From positions 1,697 to 6,937 of the forward strand of contig JAQUXV010000141.1 in NCBI GenBank assembly GCA_028692205.1: a stretch of DNA of 5,241 nt, read 5' to 3'. The DNA is from Eubacteriales bacterium. GTDB taxonomy: Bacteria > Bacillota_A > Clostridia > Christensenellales > Aristaeellaceae. Below are positions 4,780 through 5,241 of the stretch, piece by piece (within the stretch, counting starts at the first letter, position 1; every line of letters starts with the position of its first letter). The translations under genes were made by a program, and so were the position numbers. The notes under the pieces are model-generated. The model did no database searches, was not told where the DNA came from, and saw nothing but the letters and a program-made list of their open reading frames with translations.

Positions 4780-5241
4780 CTATTTGGATAACAGAGCGGG
4801 GAGATCGATTAACGTGCCGATGCGATAACGGGCGGCTACCTGCGGGTAGTAGCGACCCGGGTCCAGTAAAACCCCGTCGATTCCCGCCGCGTTTCCGGCG
4901 TCGATATCAATATCCCGGTCGCCGATCATATACGCTTCGGCCGCGGGGAAACGATGCAGATTCATCAGGTAGAGCAGCGCCTCCGGCGACGGTTTATCGG
5001 CGAACCCATCTTCCCGGGTAACGCAGTCCGTAAACAGCCTAAGCAACCCGTCCGCCGCCAGCTGATCCACAGCCCGGTGGTCCCGGTGGGTGAACAGGTA
5101 ATGCCTGCAGCCAAGCGAGGCGGTGGCTTCCAGACAATCAACCAGCCCGGCCATTGGCACGAACGCCCGCTGTTCGGCATGGCGCTCGCGGAAAGCGGCG
5201 AGAAGCACCTCGGTTTTCAGGCCAAAGCGCTCGGCGTATAC
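4780..5241 (-). CDS. HAD-superfamily hydrolase (phosphoglycolate phosphatase-like), 5'-truncated by window edge
   Basis: This is the C-terminal 153 residues of a haloacid dehalogenase-type phosphatase, ending at TAG 4780-4782. The frame stays open to the window edge (VYAERFGLKTEV...), so the GTG at 5206-5208 is probably internal and the true start lies outside. HAD motif I (DxDGT) with the nucleophilic Asp must be in the missing part. Visible, numbered from the first visible residue, are motif II Thr51 in FTHRD, motif III Lys83 in KPSPEALLY, and motif IV GDRDID at 107-112 with the Mg-binding acidic residues Asp108 and Asp112. The helical segment around 1-40 fits a subfamily I cap domain. Substrate specificity in this family cannot be read from sequence, and phosphoglycolate or another small sugar phosphate is possible. 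The gene converges on the dehydrogenase. No defect is seen in the visible part. Confidence 0.88.
   Translation of the reverse strand, partial: VYAERFGLKTEVLLAAFRERHAEQRAFVPMAGLVDCLEATASLGCRHYLFTHRDHRAVDQLAADGLLRLFTDCVTREDGFADKPSPEALLYLMNLHRFPAAEAYMIGDRDIDIDAGNAAGIDGVLLDPGRYYPQVAARYRIGTLIDLPALLSK

Noticed and set aside
4432..4791. 119-codon plus-strand frame in the second gap
   Set aside because: It runs through a strong terminator and overlaps the HAD gene end. It has no clear ribosome-binding site and an unrecognisable, Cys/Ser/Thr-rich product.

Overview
The window looks like part of a chromosome from a GC-rich member of the Bacillota, most likely class Clostridia. The evidence is AGGAGG-like ribosome-binding sites, compact protein genes that each seem to have their own promoter, a Gram-positive-looking GlmS, and GC-rich stem-loop terminators. 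This placement is inferred from style and is not proven. No mobile element, CRISPR array, tRNA or rRNA is visible. The four protein genes are ordinary metabolic genes, and most of the unusual signal lies in the intergenic DNA.

Layout: (1) 1-905 (+), the C-terminal ~300 residues of UDP-glucose 4-epimerase (galE), whose N-terminus lies outside the window. (2) 906-1337, a tail-to-tail gap with two near-identical GC-rich hairpins about 300 bp apart and a gene-free spacer between them. (3) 1338-3167 (-), a complete glmS of 609 codons. (4) 3168-3366, a divergent promoter region with a good promoter for each neighbour, helically phased GTAT repeats and a palindrome over the + strand promoter. (5) 3367-4335 (+), a complete D-2-hydroxyacid dehydrogenase of 322 codons. 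(6) 4336-4779, a second tail-to-tail gap with two strong terminator hairpins and several smaller inverted repeats between them. (7) 4780-5241 (-), the C-terminal 153 residues of a HAD-family phosphatase whose start lies outside the window.

Functionally, GalE (UDP-Glc/UDP-Gal) and GlmS (glucosamine-6-phosphate) both feed sugar-nucleotide and cell-envelope precursor synthesis, but they are convergent and not an operon. The dehydrogenase and the HAD phosphatase could act in 2-hydroxyacid, glyoxylate or phosphoglycolate-type metabolism. That pairing is only suggestive, because the two genes are also convergent and transcribed separately. The strongest candidates for a second look are the paired hairpins with a compensatory base-pair change, the 10-bp phased repeats over the glmS promoter, the lack of room for a glmS ribozyme, and a possible small RNA in the 4336-4779 gap. 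I do not see a clear new biological system here.
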